A stretch of DNA of 64,000 bases from Thauera aromatica K172. GTDB taxonomy: Bacteria > Pseudomonadota > Gammaproteobacteria > Burkholderiales > Rhodocyclaceae. The position numbers were made by a program, and so were the translations under genes. Shown one piece after another: positions 52,686 to 61,568 of this stretch (the stretch's first letter is position 1; each line of letters begins with the position of its first letter). The DNA is taken from positions 2,888,041 to 2,952,040 of the forward strand of contig NZ_CP028339.1 in NCBI RefSeq assembly GCF_003030465.1, in the 5' to 3' direction. The notes beneath the pieces were generated by a model. It searched no databases and had not been told where the DNA came from. It saw nothing but the letters and a program-made list of their open reading frames with translations.

Positions 52686-53843
52686 TCAGTGAGTCGAGAA
52701 CAATCGCGACAGCCAGCCCTTTCCTTTCAGCGCCGAAGACGTATCAAGCGCTGTGGCGATCTCGCGCAGCGCCTTCGAGACCGGGCTGTGTTTTTCCAAC
52801 CGGGCGATCGCCTGCCCCTGGTTCACCGACGCGGCAACGGACTTGTAGCAATTCGGCACGGTCTTGAAAACTTTCGCCCGGACGGTGCGTTCCAGGTCCT
52901 CCAGCCCGATCTCGCTGCTCTTTTCGTAGCGATTAACGATCAGGCCCACCTTCGACTGCGGATAACCGAGAGAGGTGAAGACATCGACCAGGCGCCGGGC
53001 TTCGCGGATGAAGGGCATGGTCAGCTGCACCACGGGCAATATCTTGTCCGCCATGTCGAACAGCTGCAGGCTCACGGTGTCGAGCGTCCGTCCGACATCG
53101 ACGACAACGAAGTCGTGACTCGCGCGCGCCACCTTCAGGATCGCCTCGACGTGCCTGGCCTTGATGTCCGTCGCGTGAGCGGGGTCGTCCGGCGCGGCCA
53201 GCAGGCCGAAGCCGGGAACGATCTCGATCATCGCCGAATCCAGCAGATCCGCATCGAGGCGGTGGATTTCCTGGCACAGCTGTGCCAGATCGCTCACCGG
53301 CTTCTCGTTGGTCAGGTACATCGAAGCGTCACCGAACTGCAGGTTGAGGTCGATCATCGCCACCCGTTTTCCGTGCTCGACCGCCAGCACCCAGGCCAGG
53401 TTGGTGGCCAGAAAAGTCGCGCCGCTGCCGCCCTTGCACGAGGTCATGGCGATGATCTGCCCCTCCACCGCCGGTGCCGCGCCGCGCTTGCGCGCGATCC
53501 GTTCGATCGCTCCGCTGAGCGCATCGGCCTGCACCGGGCTGGGCAGCACTTCGCGCACTCCGGCACGGAAGGCGCGCAGCAGGAAATCCGACGAAGTATC
53601 CGAAGAGATGACGATCGGTTCGATCTGAGGATGACGCAGAGCCAGTGATTCGAGCGCTCCGAGATTGTCCGGCGCGAAGGCGTCAAGCACCATCACGTCG
53701 GGCACGACACCGTTGATCGTGCCCAGAGGCTGGCTCGGGTCGCCATAGCCGACGGCGATGTCCATCGTCCTGTCCGGCTGTGCCAGCATCGACCGCAGCC
53801 GTTCTGCGCCTTCCTGGGAGTCGGAGAGGATTTTGATTTTCAT
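52686..53843 (-). CDS. cpaE: Tad locus localisation ATPase CpaE/TadZ
   Basis: A 385-residue protein with an N-terminal atypical receiver-like domain (about 1-130) and a C-terminal ParA/MinD ATPase domain. TadZ/CpaE positions the Tad machine at a pole or membrane site. The Walker A reads MTSCKGGSGATFLATNLAWV: the signature lysine position after GxG is Ala (GGSGAT), as is common in this subfamily. The Lys in CKGG is retained. The start is ATG 53843 (MKIKILSDSQEGAERL). It follows the second TadE-like gene by 22 bp. Confidence 0.92.
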   Translation of the reverse strand: MKIKILSDSQEGAERLRSMLAQPDRTMDIAVGYGDPSQPLGTINGVVPDVMVLDAFAPDNLGALESLALRHPQIEPIVISSDTSSDFLLRAFRAGVREVLPSPVQADALSGAIERIARKRGAAPAVEGQIIAMTSCKGGSGATFLATNLAWVLAVEHGKRVAMIDLNLQFGDASMYLTNEKPVSDLAQLCQEIHRLDADLLDSAMIEIVPGFGLLAAPDDPAHATDIKARHVEAILKVARASHDFVVVDVGRTLDTVSLQLFDMADKILPVVQLTMPFIREARRLVDVFTSLGYPQSKVGLIVNRYEKSSEIGLEDLERTVRAKVFKTVPNCYKSVAASVNQGQAIARLEKHSPVSKALREIATALDTSSALKGKGWLSRLFSTH

Positions 53844-53865
53844 CGCATTGATCTCATTGATGCGT

Positions 53866-54276
53866 TCAGTTGCATACCGGATTTCCCGCGCTATCCATTC
53901 CTTCGAACGGGAGCGTGGTCTGAAAAGGCGGCAGCGGAACGGCGAGCGACACAAAAGGGATCAGCGTCTGATGAGTATAGTTCGACAGACTCACACGCAC
54001 CGACGACCCGAGGTATTCCACCGAGATCGTTGCCGTCATGAAGCCCGGCAGCCTTTCACGCATTCGCGTTTCGATGATCGGATCATCCTTGGTACAGACC
54101 ACTGCCAGCCGCGCCCCCAGGCGAGTGGCCTCAGTTGCGGCATTCCAGGCCCACAGCATCCGGCCCATTTCCATGACACCGATCAGGATCATGAAGAACA
54201 CGGCCGCCACAATGGCAAACTCCACGGCTGTCGCGCCACGCTGATCTTTAAATATTCGACAGGTGCAGATCTTCAT
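53866..54276 (-). CDS. TadE-like pseudopilin 2
   Basis: A 136-residue minor pilin-like protein. The prepilin motif is DQRG followed by ATAVEFAIVAAVFFMILIGV, so cleavage would leave Glu at +5 and Phe at +6. The globular remainder has an extracytoplasmic Cys pair (about residues 61 and 135). Its start overlaps the stop of the first TadE-like gene as ATGA. Together the two pseudopilins should form a priming complex for the Flp fibre. Confidence 0.9.
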   Translation of the reverse strand: MKICTCRIFKDQRGATAVEFAIVAAVFFMILIGVMEMGRMLWAWNAATEATRLGARLAVVCTKDDPIIETRMRERLPGFMTATISVEYLGSSVRVSLSNYTHQTLIPFVSLAVPLPPFQTTLPFEGMDSAGNPVCN

Positions 54277-54695
54277 AGCTGCGACCTCATCGTGATCGAG
54301 ATATTTCCGAAGGTGATATCCGGCATCACGAACTCGACAACCGAATTGTATGGATAACCGCTGATTGCAACCGTTACCGTGTTGATCGTGCCCGTGCCGG
54401 TCGTCAGCGAACCCTCTGCCACCTGAACCAGGCCCGTGCTCAAGCCGGGCGCCAGCACGGCGCCGGTGCAGCCTTCATTGCCATGGACCGCAATACACTT
54501 CGCAGCACCATGCGCAGCAGCATCTCCTGGCGTCTGCCGCGTCAGGTAACGCGCGGCATCACGCACCGATTTTGTCAGCGCGTTGTACGTGTACATTGCG
54601 CGGCCGAACTCGGTAATGCCGAAGCCCAGGAGCAACAATGGAACCAGCACGATTGCGAGTTCGACCGCAGCAACGCCGCGCATGGATTTGCGCAT
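54273..54695 (-). CDS. TadE-like pseudopilin 1
   Basis: A 140-residue pseudopilin with processing site SMRG followed by VAAVELAIVLVPLLLLGFGI (Glu at +5), and a globular domain containing one Cys pair (KCIAVHGNEGC). It lies 12 bp after the TadG-like gene and overlaps its partner by 4 bp. Confidence 0.9.
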   Translation of the reverse strand: MRKSMRGVAAVELAIVLVPLLLLGFGITEFGRAMYTYNALTKSVRDAARYLTRQTPGDAAAHGAAKCIAVHGNEGCTGAVLAPGLSTGLVQVAEGSLTTGTGTINTVTVAISGYPYNSVVEFVMPDITFGNISITMRSQL

Positions 54696-54707
54696 TTTGC
54701 TCCCCTC

Positions 54708-55946
54708 TCATTGGACCAGTGTTGGCACTGCAGGCCCTTGTGCAGTCGAGCTCCCGGGAAGGCCATACGTCACGCAGGGGCTACCCGGCATGTTGGACAA
54801 CCCGAGGTATTCCATATAGATGGTGTCGTGCGGCCCCGTAATCGGGTGCAGCATCAGCATGCAGGCCCAAGCCTGAATATCGACCACCTGGCTGCTTGCC
54901 CAATCCTCGCAGGGGACAATCGGCACAGTCACCAGTCGGCGATTGGCTCCCTTTGCCCCGTGGGTGGCTGTCGATGAGCTTTTATAACTATTTCCCAGTC
55001 CAAGGCCACTGAGATCGTCTCCCTGGTATGGTGTATTAGCCGCTCTTTTAGATTTGAAATCATCATAGGCATCCGATTTTGCATGCCAACTTTGTGTCGC
55101 TGCTGGATCTTCCGCATAGGTGTAAGCATAGCCAGTCCAATCCGGTGTGGCGCTATCCGCATTGCTTGCACCCTTGTACAGTCCAAAACGTGTATTCCAG
55201 CCTTTTTCAAGACTCTGGACCTTTCCGCTCTGCCCAACTTGTGAATCGGTCGACAATTCGCATTGCCCCTCTCCCTCGAACAGGTCGGAGAGTTCGGAAG
55301 CGCCACCTTCAGGCGGTGAAAAATCGATCCAGTTGAAACTGCCGGTCTGCCCTTCTCCGGCCTCATATACTCCATCCTCATACCACTGACCGATCACGTG
55401 ACCATATCCATCTTCATCCGCTGCAGCGCCCTTGGTGCACAAGCCCACGGGGATGGCACAGTTGGTTTGCGCCGGCCGCAACGTGGCGGTCGCCAAAGCA
55501 GCAACCGTCTGCTCCCCAAAACCGAGAACCTGCATGAACCAGGGCTGGATCCCGTCCTCGGCGATCGTGCAACGCACGAACTTCGAATCGCCACCTGCGC
55601 TCCCGGCGTTCACCCACGGCCCATCCAGCGACGAAGAAAATTCCACCACGATATCGTCTGCAGATATCACATGACCCTGAAAGTCGACACTGTTCTCGGT
55701 GCCGACCAACTTTCCGGCATTCTCTCCATGGGGAAACGAATCCGACGGTATCGGCGACCCGGCCAGCTCGAATGCCGCCGCCAGTGCACAGGCATCGGCA
55801 GCGTTCTGCAGCTCCGTCTTATTCAGATACAAGCGCCCGCCGTCCAGCGCCAGCCCGGCGAATCCGACCAGCACGACCATCGCCAACCCGGTGATGATGG
55901 CCACCGCGCCGCGCTGTTTATTGGGCCCTGAGTCGCGAAACCGCAT
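54708..55946 (-). CDS. tadG: TadG-like pilus assembly protein
   Basis: A 412-residue protein with an N-terminal Tad/TadG helix, RGAVAIITGLAMVVLVGFAG, then the conserved LALDGGRLYLNKTELQNAAD and ACALAAAFEL. A large periplasmic domain with several Cys pairs follows (for example NCAIPVGLC). The putative prepilin site lacks Glu at +5, so it may be anchored and not processed. No full von Willebrand domain is evident. Base composition in 54.9-55.7 kb is less GC-rich than the flanks, and this half is the least conserved-looking part of the locus. Confidence 0.87.
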   Translation of the reverse strand: MRFRDSGPNKQRGAVAIITGLAMVVLVGFAGLALDGGRLYLNKTELQNAADACALAAAFELAGSPIPSDSFPHGENAGKLVGTENSVDFQGHVISADDIVVEFSSSLDGPWVNAGSAGGDSKFVRCTIAEDGIQPWFMQVLGFGEQTVAALATATLRPAQTNCAIPVGLCTKGAAADEDGYGHVIGQWYEDGVYEAGEGQTGSFNWIDFSPPEGGASELSDLFEGEGQCELSTDSQVGQSGKVQSLEKGWNTRFGLYKGASNADSATPDWTGYAYTYAEDPAATQSWHAKSDAYDDFKSKRAANTPYQGDDLSGLGLGNSYKSSSTATHGAKGANRRLVTVPIVPCEDWASSQVVDIQAWACMLMLHPITGPHDTIYMEYLGLSNMPGSPCVTYGLPGSSTAQGPAVPTLVQ

Positions 55947-55977
55947 GATCGGATCCTCCTTTCAGCTCGACAACCGC

Positions 55978-56274
55978 TCACTGCTCGACACCGCCGAAGT
56001 TAATGGTTATGCCCGACTGAGTTATGCCAGACTGTTTGCCGGACTCAGTCTTGTCAAAGCTTTTGGCATACCCGTTCATCGCCCCCTGGGCGGCCTTGCC
56101 GTCGACGCCGCTCACCATATCGGTGCTCTGCGAGGCCATCGGGTCGATCACCTGCTGGGCGGCAGTCACCCTGGCCGCTTCGCCGAAGCGCGCGTCCCAG
56201 GCCGGCGAGGTGGACATGCAGCCGCTCAGGCCCAGCAGCAGCGCAGTGACAGCAAGATTTGCGAAAGTACGCAT
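55978..56274 (-). CDS. Small Tad-locus lipoprotein
   Basis: A 98-residue protein with signal peptide MRTFANLAVTALLLGLSGC and a lipobox ending at Cys19. The mature part starts MSTSPAWDARFGEAARVT, followed by a block ending ASQSTDMVSGVDGKAAQGAM. Similar small lipoproteins with the SPxWDxxFG start sit beside secretins in other betaproteobacterial tad loci, so a role as pilotin or secretin accessory is plausible. It lies 10 bp after the secretin gene. Confidence 0.85.
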   Translation of the reverse strand: MRTFANLAVTALLLGLSGCMSTSPAWDARFGEAARVTAAQQVIDPMASQSTDMVSGVDGKAAQGAMNGYAKSFDKTESGKQSGITQSGITINFGGVEQ

Positions 56275-56284
56275 GATCGGCTCC

Positions 56285-57979
56285 TCAAGGGGTCGGTTCG
56301 AAACCACCGCCGGCATCCGGACTCGAGGCGGATGGCAGCCCCTTTTCCCCGGCGGGAGTAGGCGCGGGCCCGCTGCCTTCGGTACGTCCGTACAGCATGA
56401 GATCGCTGCGACTAGGCGGCACGTAATTGTCCGTGGGCAAGGCATAGTCGGGCGGCAGCGGTTTGACCAGGCGCGGGGTGACGACGAACACCAGCTCGGA
56501 ACGGTCGGTCTGGAATTCGGTGCTGCGGAACAGCGCCCCCAGCACCGGGATCTCGCCCAGGAAGGGGAAGGCATTGATGTTGGTGGTGACGTTGTTCTTG
56601 ATCAGACCGCCGATGGCAAAGCTCTGTCCATCGCCCAGTTGCACGGTGGTGGATGCACGCCGCTTGGTGAATGCCGGCAATATTGCTGCGCCGCTGATAT
56701 TGGGCGCGCTCAGCCCTGCCCCTTCCCGGTTCAGCTCCGAGACTTCGGGATGGACCTCGAGATTGATCCTTCCACCCTCCAGCACGGTGGGAGTGAATCG
56801 CACCGAAACGCCGAATTCCCGCTCTTCCAGTTCGACACCGCCATCGTCGTCCGCCACCGGAATGAAGATGCTTCCCCCCGCGAGGAAGCTGCCCTCTTGG
56901 CCGCTGATCGCCATCACCGTCGGCTCGGCCAGAATCTTGACCAGGCCATCACGCTTCAGGGCATCAAGTCCGATCTGGGTGGTATTGTTCGCCGGAATCA
57001 TTGGCACGGTTACCGTGTCGCCGCCGATGCTCGCATCCCCCACCGGGGTTGTCACCGCACCAGTCAGGCTGCCGTTGGTGATCGAATCGACGCTGCCGCT
57101 ACCCACTTTCGCCCCCGTGGTGCCCGAGATATGCCCCCCCACCACCGGGCCGCCGCCGAACAGGCCGGACAGGAAGCGAATCATCCTGCCGTCACTGGAA
57201 GCGTAGGCGCGGGTGAAGTCGATGCCGAAGCGGTCCAGCACCGCCTTCGATATTTCGGCGACTTTCACTTCCAGCATCACCTGCTGCGGCGCGCCGACCT
57301 GCAGCAGATTCAGCACCCGCGAGCTGGCGCCGTTTTCCAACCCTCCGACATAGGCGGCGGCAATTTCAACCGCCCGCCCGACCTTCGCCGCATCACTCAC
57401 CGTACCGCTCAGTACCAACGAATCGTAGGCAGAACCGACCTCGATCCCTTTTTCGTCCGGCATCAGCTTGGCGAGCATGCCCTGGACCGAAGTCACATCC
57501 ATGCCGACGGTGATATCCAGCGCCGTACACCCACCCGCACGGTCCACCAACACGATATTGGTCGAGCCCACCGTTTTACCGAGCAGGTAGATTTCATTCG
57601 GACTCAGCAGCAGAACATCCACCTGGGCGACGCCGGGGCGGCCTTCATTCTGTCCGCTCTTCTGCTGCCCGCCACCGTCCGGACTGGCGCCGGTGCTGGG
57701 GCGGGCCGCCTGGGAATTTTCCGGGTTGCCCAGCAGGATGCGGCGCACCGGGATTTCGGGCTGGATCACCGAAGACTTGCCCACCGGAATGGTCACCATC
57801 GGCGCCAGCATGACCCGCCCGCAGGGCGTCCCTCCGGCCGGGCCGACCACATCCTTGGCCGTTGCCGCCAGCGTACCATCCGGCAGGGCTGCGCCCGACA
57901 GGAGCAGCGCAAGCGCAACCGCTGCAGACAGCCCGTGCCGCACCGGGCGGCGACTGCGAATCTTATTGTTCGTGCTCAT
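56285..57979 (-). CDS. cpaC: Tad secretin CpaC (RcpA)
   Basis: The 564-residue outer-membrane channel of the Tad system. It has a signal peptide ending near ALPDGTLAA. The N-terminal domain has IPVGKSSVIQPEIPVRRILL and DVLLLSPNEIYLLGKTVGST. A BON-like segment follows, YDSLVLSGTVSDAAKVGRAV. The secretin domain ends with the hallmark VQLGDGQSFAIGGLIKNNV, FPFLGEIPVLGALFRSTEFQ and DRSELVFVVTPRLVKPLPPD. The start is ATG 57979 behind AGGGGA. It is 48 bp after cpaB. Confidence 0.95.
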   Translation of the reverse strand: MSTNNKIRSRRPVRHGLSAAVALALLLSGAALPDGTLAATAKDVVGPAGGTPCGRVMLAPMVTIPVGKSSVIQPEIPVRRILLGNPENSQAARPSTGASPDGGGQQKSGQNEGRPGVAQVDVLLLSPNEIYLLGKTVGSTNIVLVDRAGGCTALDITVGMDVTSVQGMLAKLMPDEKGIEVGSAYDSLVLSGTVSDAAKVGRAVEIAAAYVGGLENGASSRVLNLLQVGAPQQVMLEVKVAEISKAVLDRFGIDFTRAYASSDGRMIRFLSGLFGGGPVVGGHISGTTGAKVGSGSVDSITNGSLTGAVTTPVGDASIGGDTVTVPMIPANNTTQIGLDALKRDGLVKILAEPTVMAISGQEGSFLAGGSIFIPVADDDGGVELEEREFGVSVRFTPTVLEGGRINLEVHPEVSELNREGAGLSAPNISGAAILPAFTKRRASTTVQLGDGQSFAIGGLIKNNVTTNINAFPFLGEIPVLGALFRSTEFQTDRSELVFVVTPRLVKPLPPDYALPTDNYVPPSRSDLMLYGRTEGSGPAPTPAGEKGLPSASSPDAGGGFEPTP

Positions 57980-58027
57980 GTTGTTCCCCTGTTCGGTGCG
58001 CTGCATGCCGGAGCTGGAAGTCAGAAG

Positions 58028-58867
58028 CTAGAAGCACTCGATCGTTTTCGATACGCCGCGAATGACCTCGACACAGATCTTGTCCTGGGGCGCCGGCACC
58101 CGCCTGACCACCCGCCGCGGCGGCGGCGCCGAAGGCGCGGCGGCGACCGGCTGGGGCTCGGGCGTGGAACGCAGCAACACCGCGCGGGTAATGCCCTTGG
58201 TTTCGGCCGGTTCGGAATCGATCTGGTTGCGCAGCACCAGCGACAGGTTGCCGACGCTGCGCGCGAGGTCCAGGCGCTCGGCTTCTTCCGGGGTCACTTC
58301 GAGGGTCACCGCATTGACCACCCGCGGCTTGGTCTCGTCGCGGCTGGCCTCCTGGGCCACCGCAAGCACCAGGATGCGCTCGAGAACGATCTTGGAAATC
58401 ATCTGGTCGTCGCCGGAGCCGCGCGCATCCGTTTTCTGTGTATTGACCATGATGTCGACATAGTTGCCGGGGAGCGTGAAGCCGGCAACACCGATCACAT
58501 CATTGACGCGGACGGTGATCGCGCGCTTGCCTTCGGGCACCACCGCAGACAGGCCGCCGCGCGTGCCAACCGGCGCGAGGCGGGATTCCAGCACCGGTTC
58601 GCCGGGCTGGATGCCGCTGATCGCGACACGGCCGTCGAGCGATTCGAGGTCGCTGAACGCCCCCTTGGGCACGCTGGAAGCCGGCCAGGAAACCAGGCGC
58701 AGCGCTTCGCGGTTGATCCGCCCGCCCAGCGGCAGTTCGACCGCGGCCACCGCGATCCGGGTGCCGTCACCGACCGATTTGGACTGCAGCCATCGCGTAC
58801 CCAGAAAGACCGCGGCAAGCCCGGCCAGCATGGCGACGAGCAGGAATGCGAGACCCTTCGCTTTCAT
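58028..58867 (-). CDS. cpaB: Tad periplasmic assembly protein CpaB (RcpC)
   Basis: A 279-residue protein with one N-terminal helix (GLAFLLVAMLAGLAAVFLGT) and a SAF/beta-clip domain. Landmarks are AAVELPLGGRINREALRLVS and AITVRVNDVIGVAGFTLPGN, then YVDIMVNTQK. The C-terminal Pro-rich part has one Cys pair (KICVEVIRGVSKTIECF). CpaB modifies secretin gating or pilin glycosylation contacts in relatives. It lies 126 bp after the AAA+ ATPase gene. Confidence 0.93.
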   Translation of the reverse strand: MKAKGLAFLLVAMLAGLAAVFLGTRWLQSKSVGDGTRIAVAAVELPLGGRINREALRLVSWPASSVPKGAFSDLESLDGRVAISGIQPGEPVLESRLAPVGTRGGLSAVVPEGKRAITVRVNDVIGVAGFTLPGNYVDIMVNTQKTDARGSGDDQMISKIVLERILVLAVAQEASRDETKPRVVNAVTLEVTPEEAERLDLARSVGNLSLVLRNQIDSEPAETKGITRAVLLRSTPEPQPVAAAPSAPPPRRVVRRVPAPQDKICVEVIRGVSKTIECF

Positions 58868-58993
58868 GGAAGCCTCCCTCTTCTTGCGGGTTGCCGGCAA
58901 GCGGCCAGCTTCCCTTTTATCGCCCGGATTCCGGACCCTTCATCTGCCGCCCGCTTGCCGGTACTGCAATTTCATCCTACGCCTTTTATGTTT

Positions 58994-60307
58994 TTAGCGG
59001 CTGGCAAAATAGTTATGCCATGCCCATTGCAGGCTGTCATGGGTGAGACGCGCCGGCTCGCCCCGGTAACGGGCGAAATCGGCGATCGGCCCGATCAGGT
59101 CGCGGGGGTAGCACGCCAGCAAGGGCTGACCGCTGCCCGCATGAAAATCTTCGAGCAGGGAACGGAAGGCGACTTCGTCGAACGGCACCTCACGTTCTTC
59201 GCAGACCCGCATGAAGATGCTGCGGTATTCGTCCTCGTCCATCGGCCCGATGTGGATCTTGTAGCCGAGCCGGCGCAGGAAGGCGGGGTCGGCCACATCG
59301 GACGGCATCAGGTTGGTGGAAAACACCAGCACCACGTCGAACGGCAGCGAAAACTTGATGCCGCTGTGCAAGGCCAGGTAGTCGTGGTGGCGGTCCATCG
59401 GCACGATCCAGCGGTTGAGCAGTTGTTCGGGCTGGACCAGCTGGCGGCCGAGGTCATCGACCACGAACAGCCCGTTGTTGGCCTTGACATGCGGCGGCGC
59501 CTGGTAAAACCCGGTGCTGGCGTCGTAGTCGAGGTCGAGCATCTTCAGGGTCAGCTCGCCGCCGGTGAGCGCCACCGGGCGGCGGCAGCGCACCCAGCGC
59601 TGGTCGGGCCGCATCAGGTTGTCGATCGCGGCGCCCGCGCTGCGCGGCGCATCTTCCACCACATGGTGGATCAGCGGGTCATACACCTGGATGATCTCGC
59701 CATCGACGAAGATCGCGTGTGGCACGGCGACATCGCCTTCCAGCAGCAAGGCCAGGCGCTCGGCAAGGTAGGTCTTACCCGCACCGGCCGGGCCGTAGAG
59801 GAACAGGGCGCGCCCGGAGCCCATCGCCGCGCCCAGCTGGTCGCGTACTTCGGGCTTGATGACCAGGCCGCGGAAGGCCTTATCCACCCCTTCGCGGGTC
59901 ACTTTCATCTTCGTCACCGACTGGCGCTCGACCTGGGCGACGTAATCGTCCAGGGACACCGGCGCCGCGCCGGCGTACTTGCAGCGGCCGAGGTACTCGA
60001 CGGCGCGCGCGCGCCCGGCATCGGTCAGCTCGTACAGCACGTCGCCATCGGTTTCACCGCGGCGCACGACTTCACACAGACGCTCGGCGCGCATGAAGCT
60101 CAGCAGGCTGTCGAGCACGATCGCCGGCAGCCGAAGCTGATGCGACATTTCGGTGAGATAGAGCTGGCCGCGCACGAACAGCAGCTTGGAGGCCAGTTCG
60201 ACCAGGAAGAGCAGCGGCAAGCCGGTTTCTTCCACGGTCCGCGGCGCGCGTGGGAAAGCGGACGCCTGTTCGAGCGGGATTACCTGGGCACGGACTTGAC
60301 TGCTCAT
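58994..60307 (-). CDS. AAA+ ATPase with N-terminal winged-helix region, embedded in the tad operon
   Basis: A 437-residue soluble protein. Residues about 30-125 look like a winged-helix pair (LTEMSHQLRLPAIVLDSLLS, ELTDAGRARAVEYL). The AAA+ core has Walker A ALFLYGPAGAGKTYLAERLA near residue 170, Walker B GLFVVDDLGRQLVQPEQLLN near 285, sensor-1 VVLVFSTNL near 335 and an arginine-rich AFLRRLGYKIHIG just after. All elements for ATP hydrolysis are present. It resembles MoxR/ExeA-like chaperone ATPases but not TadA or TadZ. It lies between tadV and cpaB on the same strand. The function within pilus assembly is not known to me. Confidence 0.85.
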   Translation of the reverse strand: MSSQVRAQVIPLEQASAFPRAPRTVEETGLPLLFLVELASKLLFVRGQLYLTEMSHQLRLPAIVLDSLLSFMRAERLCEVVRRGETDGDVLYELTDAGRARAVEYLGRCKYAGAAPVSLDDYVAQVERQSVTKMKVTREGVDKAFRGLVIKPEVRDQLGAAMGSGRALFLYGPAGAGKTYLAERLALLLEGDVAVPHAIFVDGEIIQVYDPLIHHVVEDAPRSAGAAIDNLMRPDQRWVRCRRPVALTGGELTLKMLDLDYDASTGFYQAPPHVKANNGLFVVDDLGRQLVQPEQLLNRWIVPMDRHHDYLALHSGIKFSLPFDVVLVFSTNLMPSDVADPAFLRRLGYKIHIGPMDEDEYRSIFMRVCEEREVPFDEVAFRSLLEDFHAGSGQPLLACYPRDLIGPIADFARYRGEPARLTHDSLQWAWHNYFASR

Positions 60308-60344
60308 GACGGCTCTCCGTAAGTCGCAAATCGCGTTCAGCTTT

Positions 60345-60914
60345 TCAGCTCAAGGCCCAGCCCCCGGATCGGACCAGAACCAGCTGCAGCACGGTGCCGG
60401 CGGCGATCGCCAATGCGTAAGGCATGCGCCCGGCGGTGTGCTGCAGCGGCTCCAGGCGAGGGCTGTCGCCCCCGGCGGTGCGCACCATGCTGGTGGTCAG
60501 CATGAAGCGCAGGTTGGTCAGCATCCGGCCCAGCGAGCGCTGCCACAAGGCCATCGCCAAGGCGAGCACGCCGCCGGCGGCGAAGGTCAGCACCACCGCA
60601 CCCAAGGTCTGCAGCGGGCCGAGGAAGGCGCCGACCACCATCATCAGCTTGACGTCTCCCGCCCCCATCGCGCGCAGCAAATAGAACGGGAAGAGCGCCG
60701 CAAAGCCCACCGCCATGCCGGAGAATGCCGCCCCCAGGCCGATGCTCCCTGCCGTGGCGGACAACACACCGCTCCCGCCATCGGCCAGCGCCTGAAAAAT
60801 CAAGGCTCCGGCGACGCCGGACAGAACCAGCCCGTTGCTGATCCTGCCGGCGACAAGGTCGGTGTACAGTGCGACGCCGAGCACCAGCACCAGCAGCAGC
60901 AATCCGAAACTCAT
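60345..60914 (-). CDS. tadV: Prepilin peptidase TadV (CpaA, A24 family)
   Basis: A 189-residue aspartyl protease with about five membrane helices that cleaves Flp and TadE-type leaders. The first catalytic Asp is in LGVALYTDLVAGRISNGLVL. The second is in MGAGDVKLMMVVGAFLGPLQ, the GxGD motif. I chose ATG 60914 (MSFGLLLL) since helix 1 starts there; 38 upstream codons overlap the flp gene's tail. The N-methylase domain of PilD is absent, as is usual for TadV. Confidence 0.92.
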   Translation of the reverse strand: MSFGLLLLVLVLGVALYTDLVAGRISNGLVLSGVAGALIFQALADGGSGVLSATAGSIGLGAAFSGMAVGFAALFPFYLLRAMGAGDVKLMMVVGAFLGPLQTLGAVVLTFAAGGVLALAMALWQRSLGRMLTNLRFMLTTSMVRTAGGDSPRLEPLQHTAGRMPYALAIAAGTVLQLVLVRSGGWALS

Positions 60915-61002
60915 GTCGCGGCTACTCCCGGAACGAGAAACAGCGGTGAAGGGAAGCTTCATGCCTTTACGAAAGACAAGGCATAAAGCTTCCCAGTACT
61001 CA

Positions 61003-61164
61003 TCAAAGCGCAGCGGCAACTGCGTCAAAAACAGCCTTTAATGCAACCCCGACCGCCTCAACGCTGCCGATGATCACTACCGCAATCAGCGCCGCAATCA
61101 AGCCATACTCGATCGCCGTCACACCTTCTTCGTCGCGAACGAACCGCTTCATCATTTCAAGCAT
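61003..61164 (-). CDS. flp: Flp type IVb pilin 1
   Basis: A 53-residue prepilin beginning MLEMMKRFVRDEEG at ATG 61164, which has a GGAGAGG site at good spacing. The leader ends in Gly. The mature pilin starts VTAIEYGLIAALIAVVIIGS, with Glu at +5 and Tyr at +6, the Flp signature. The rest is one helix and a short Ala-rich tail. It lies between flp 2 and tadV. Confidence 0.95.
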   Translation of the reverse strand: MLEMMKRFVRDEEGVTAIEYGLIAALIAVVIIGSVEAVGVALKAVFDAVAAAL

Positions 61165-61272
61165 GATCCTCTCCTTCATCAACGAACCGCCGGACTCCCG
61201 GCCACCCACCGGAGCGGGAGTACCGTTCCGGAAACCTTCGCCGCGGCGACCGCCCCGGCCTTGAAACTTTTT

Positions 61273-61464
61273 TCAGGACACTGCCGCCGCCACCTTGGCC
61301 GCGACATCGTCATAAAGCGCGGTAACGGCATCGCCTAATGCGCCGACTGAAATCACGATCGCGCCGAAAATCAGGGCCGCCAGCAACGCGTATTCAATCG
61401 CAGTCACGCCTTCTTCGTTTTCCACGAAGGCTTGCAGCCTGGCCCGGGTGCCTGCGGTCTTCAT
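61273..61464 (-). CDS. flp: Flp type IVb pilin 2
   Basis: A 63-residue prepilin starting MKTAGTRARLQAFVENEEG at ATG 61464 behind AGAGGAG. The mature start is VTAIEYALLAALIFGAIVIS, again with Glu +5 and Tyr +6. The tail DAVTALYDDVAAKVAAAVS is longer than in pilin 1. The two pilins share the processing region but differ in the helix and tail. It is the first structural gene of the locus. Confidence 0.94.
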   Translation of the reverse strand: MKTAGTRARLQAFVENEEGVTAIEYALLAALIFGAIVISVGALGDAVTALYDDVAAKVAAAVS

Positions 61465-61568
61465 TGCCAGCGCTCCTCTTTCATCCGGTTTCACTATAGT
61501 CCCGGCCACGCCGCGAAGGATGAGTGATTGCACCCCGAAGACTTGGTCAATTGAACCCAATCCAGCAA

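Noticed and set aside
61465..61568. Sigma-54 promoter for the flp genes
   Set aside because: No GG-N10-GC pair with the TGGCAC/TTGC context was found; only a lone TATAGT is visible.
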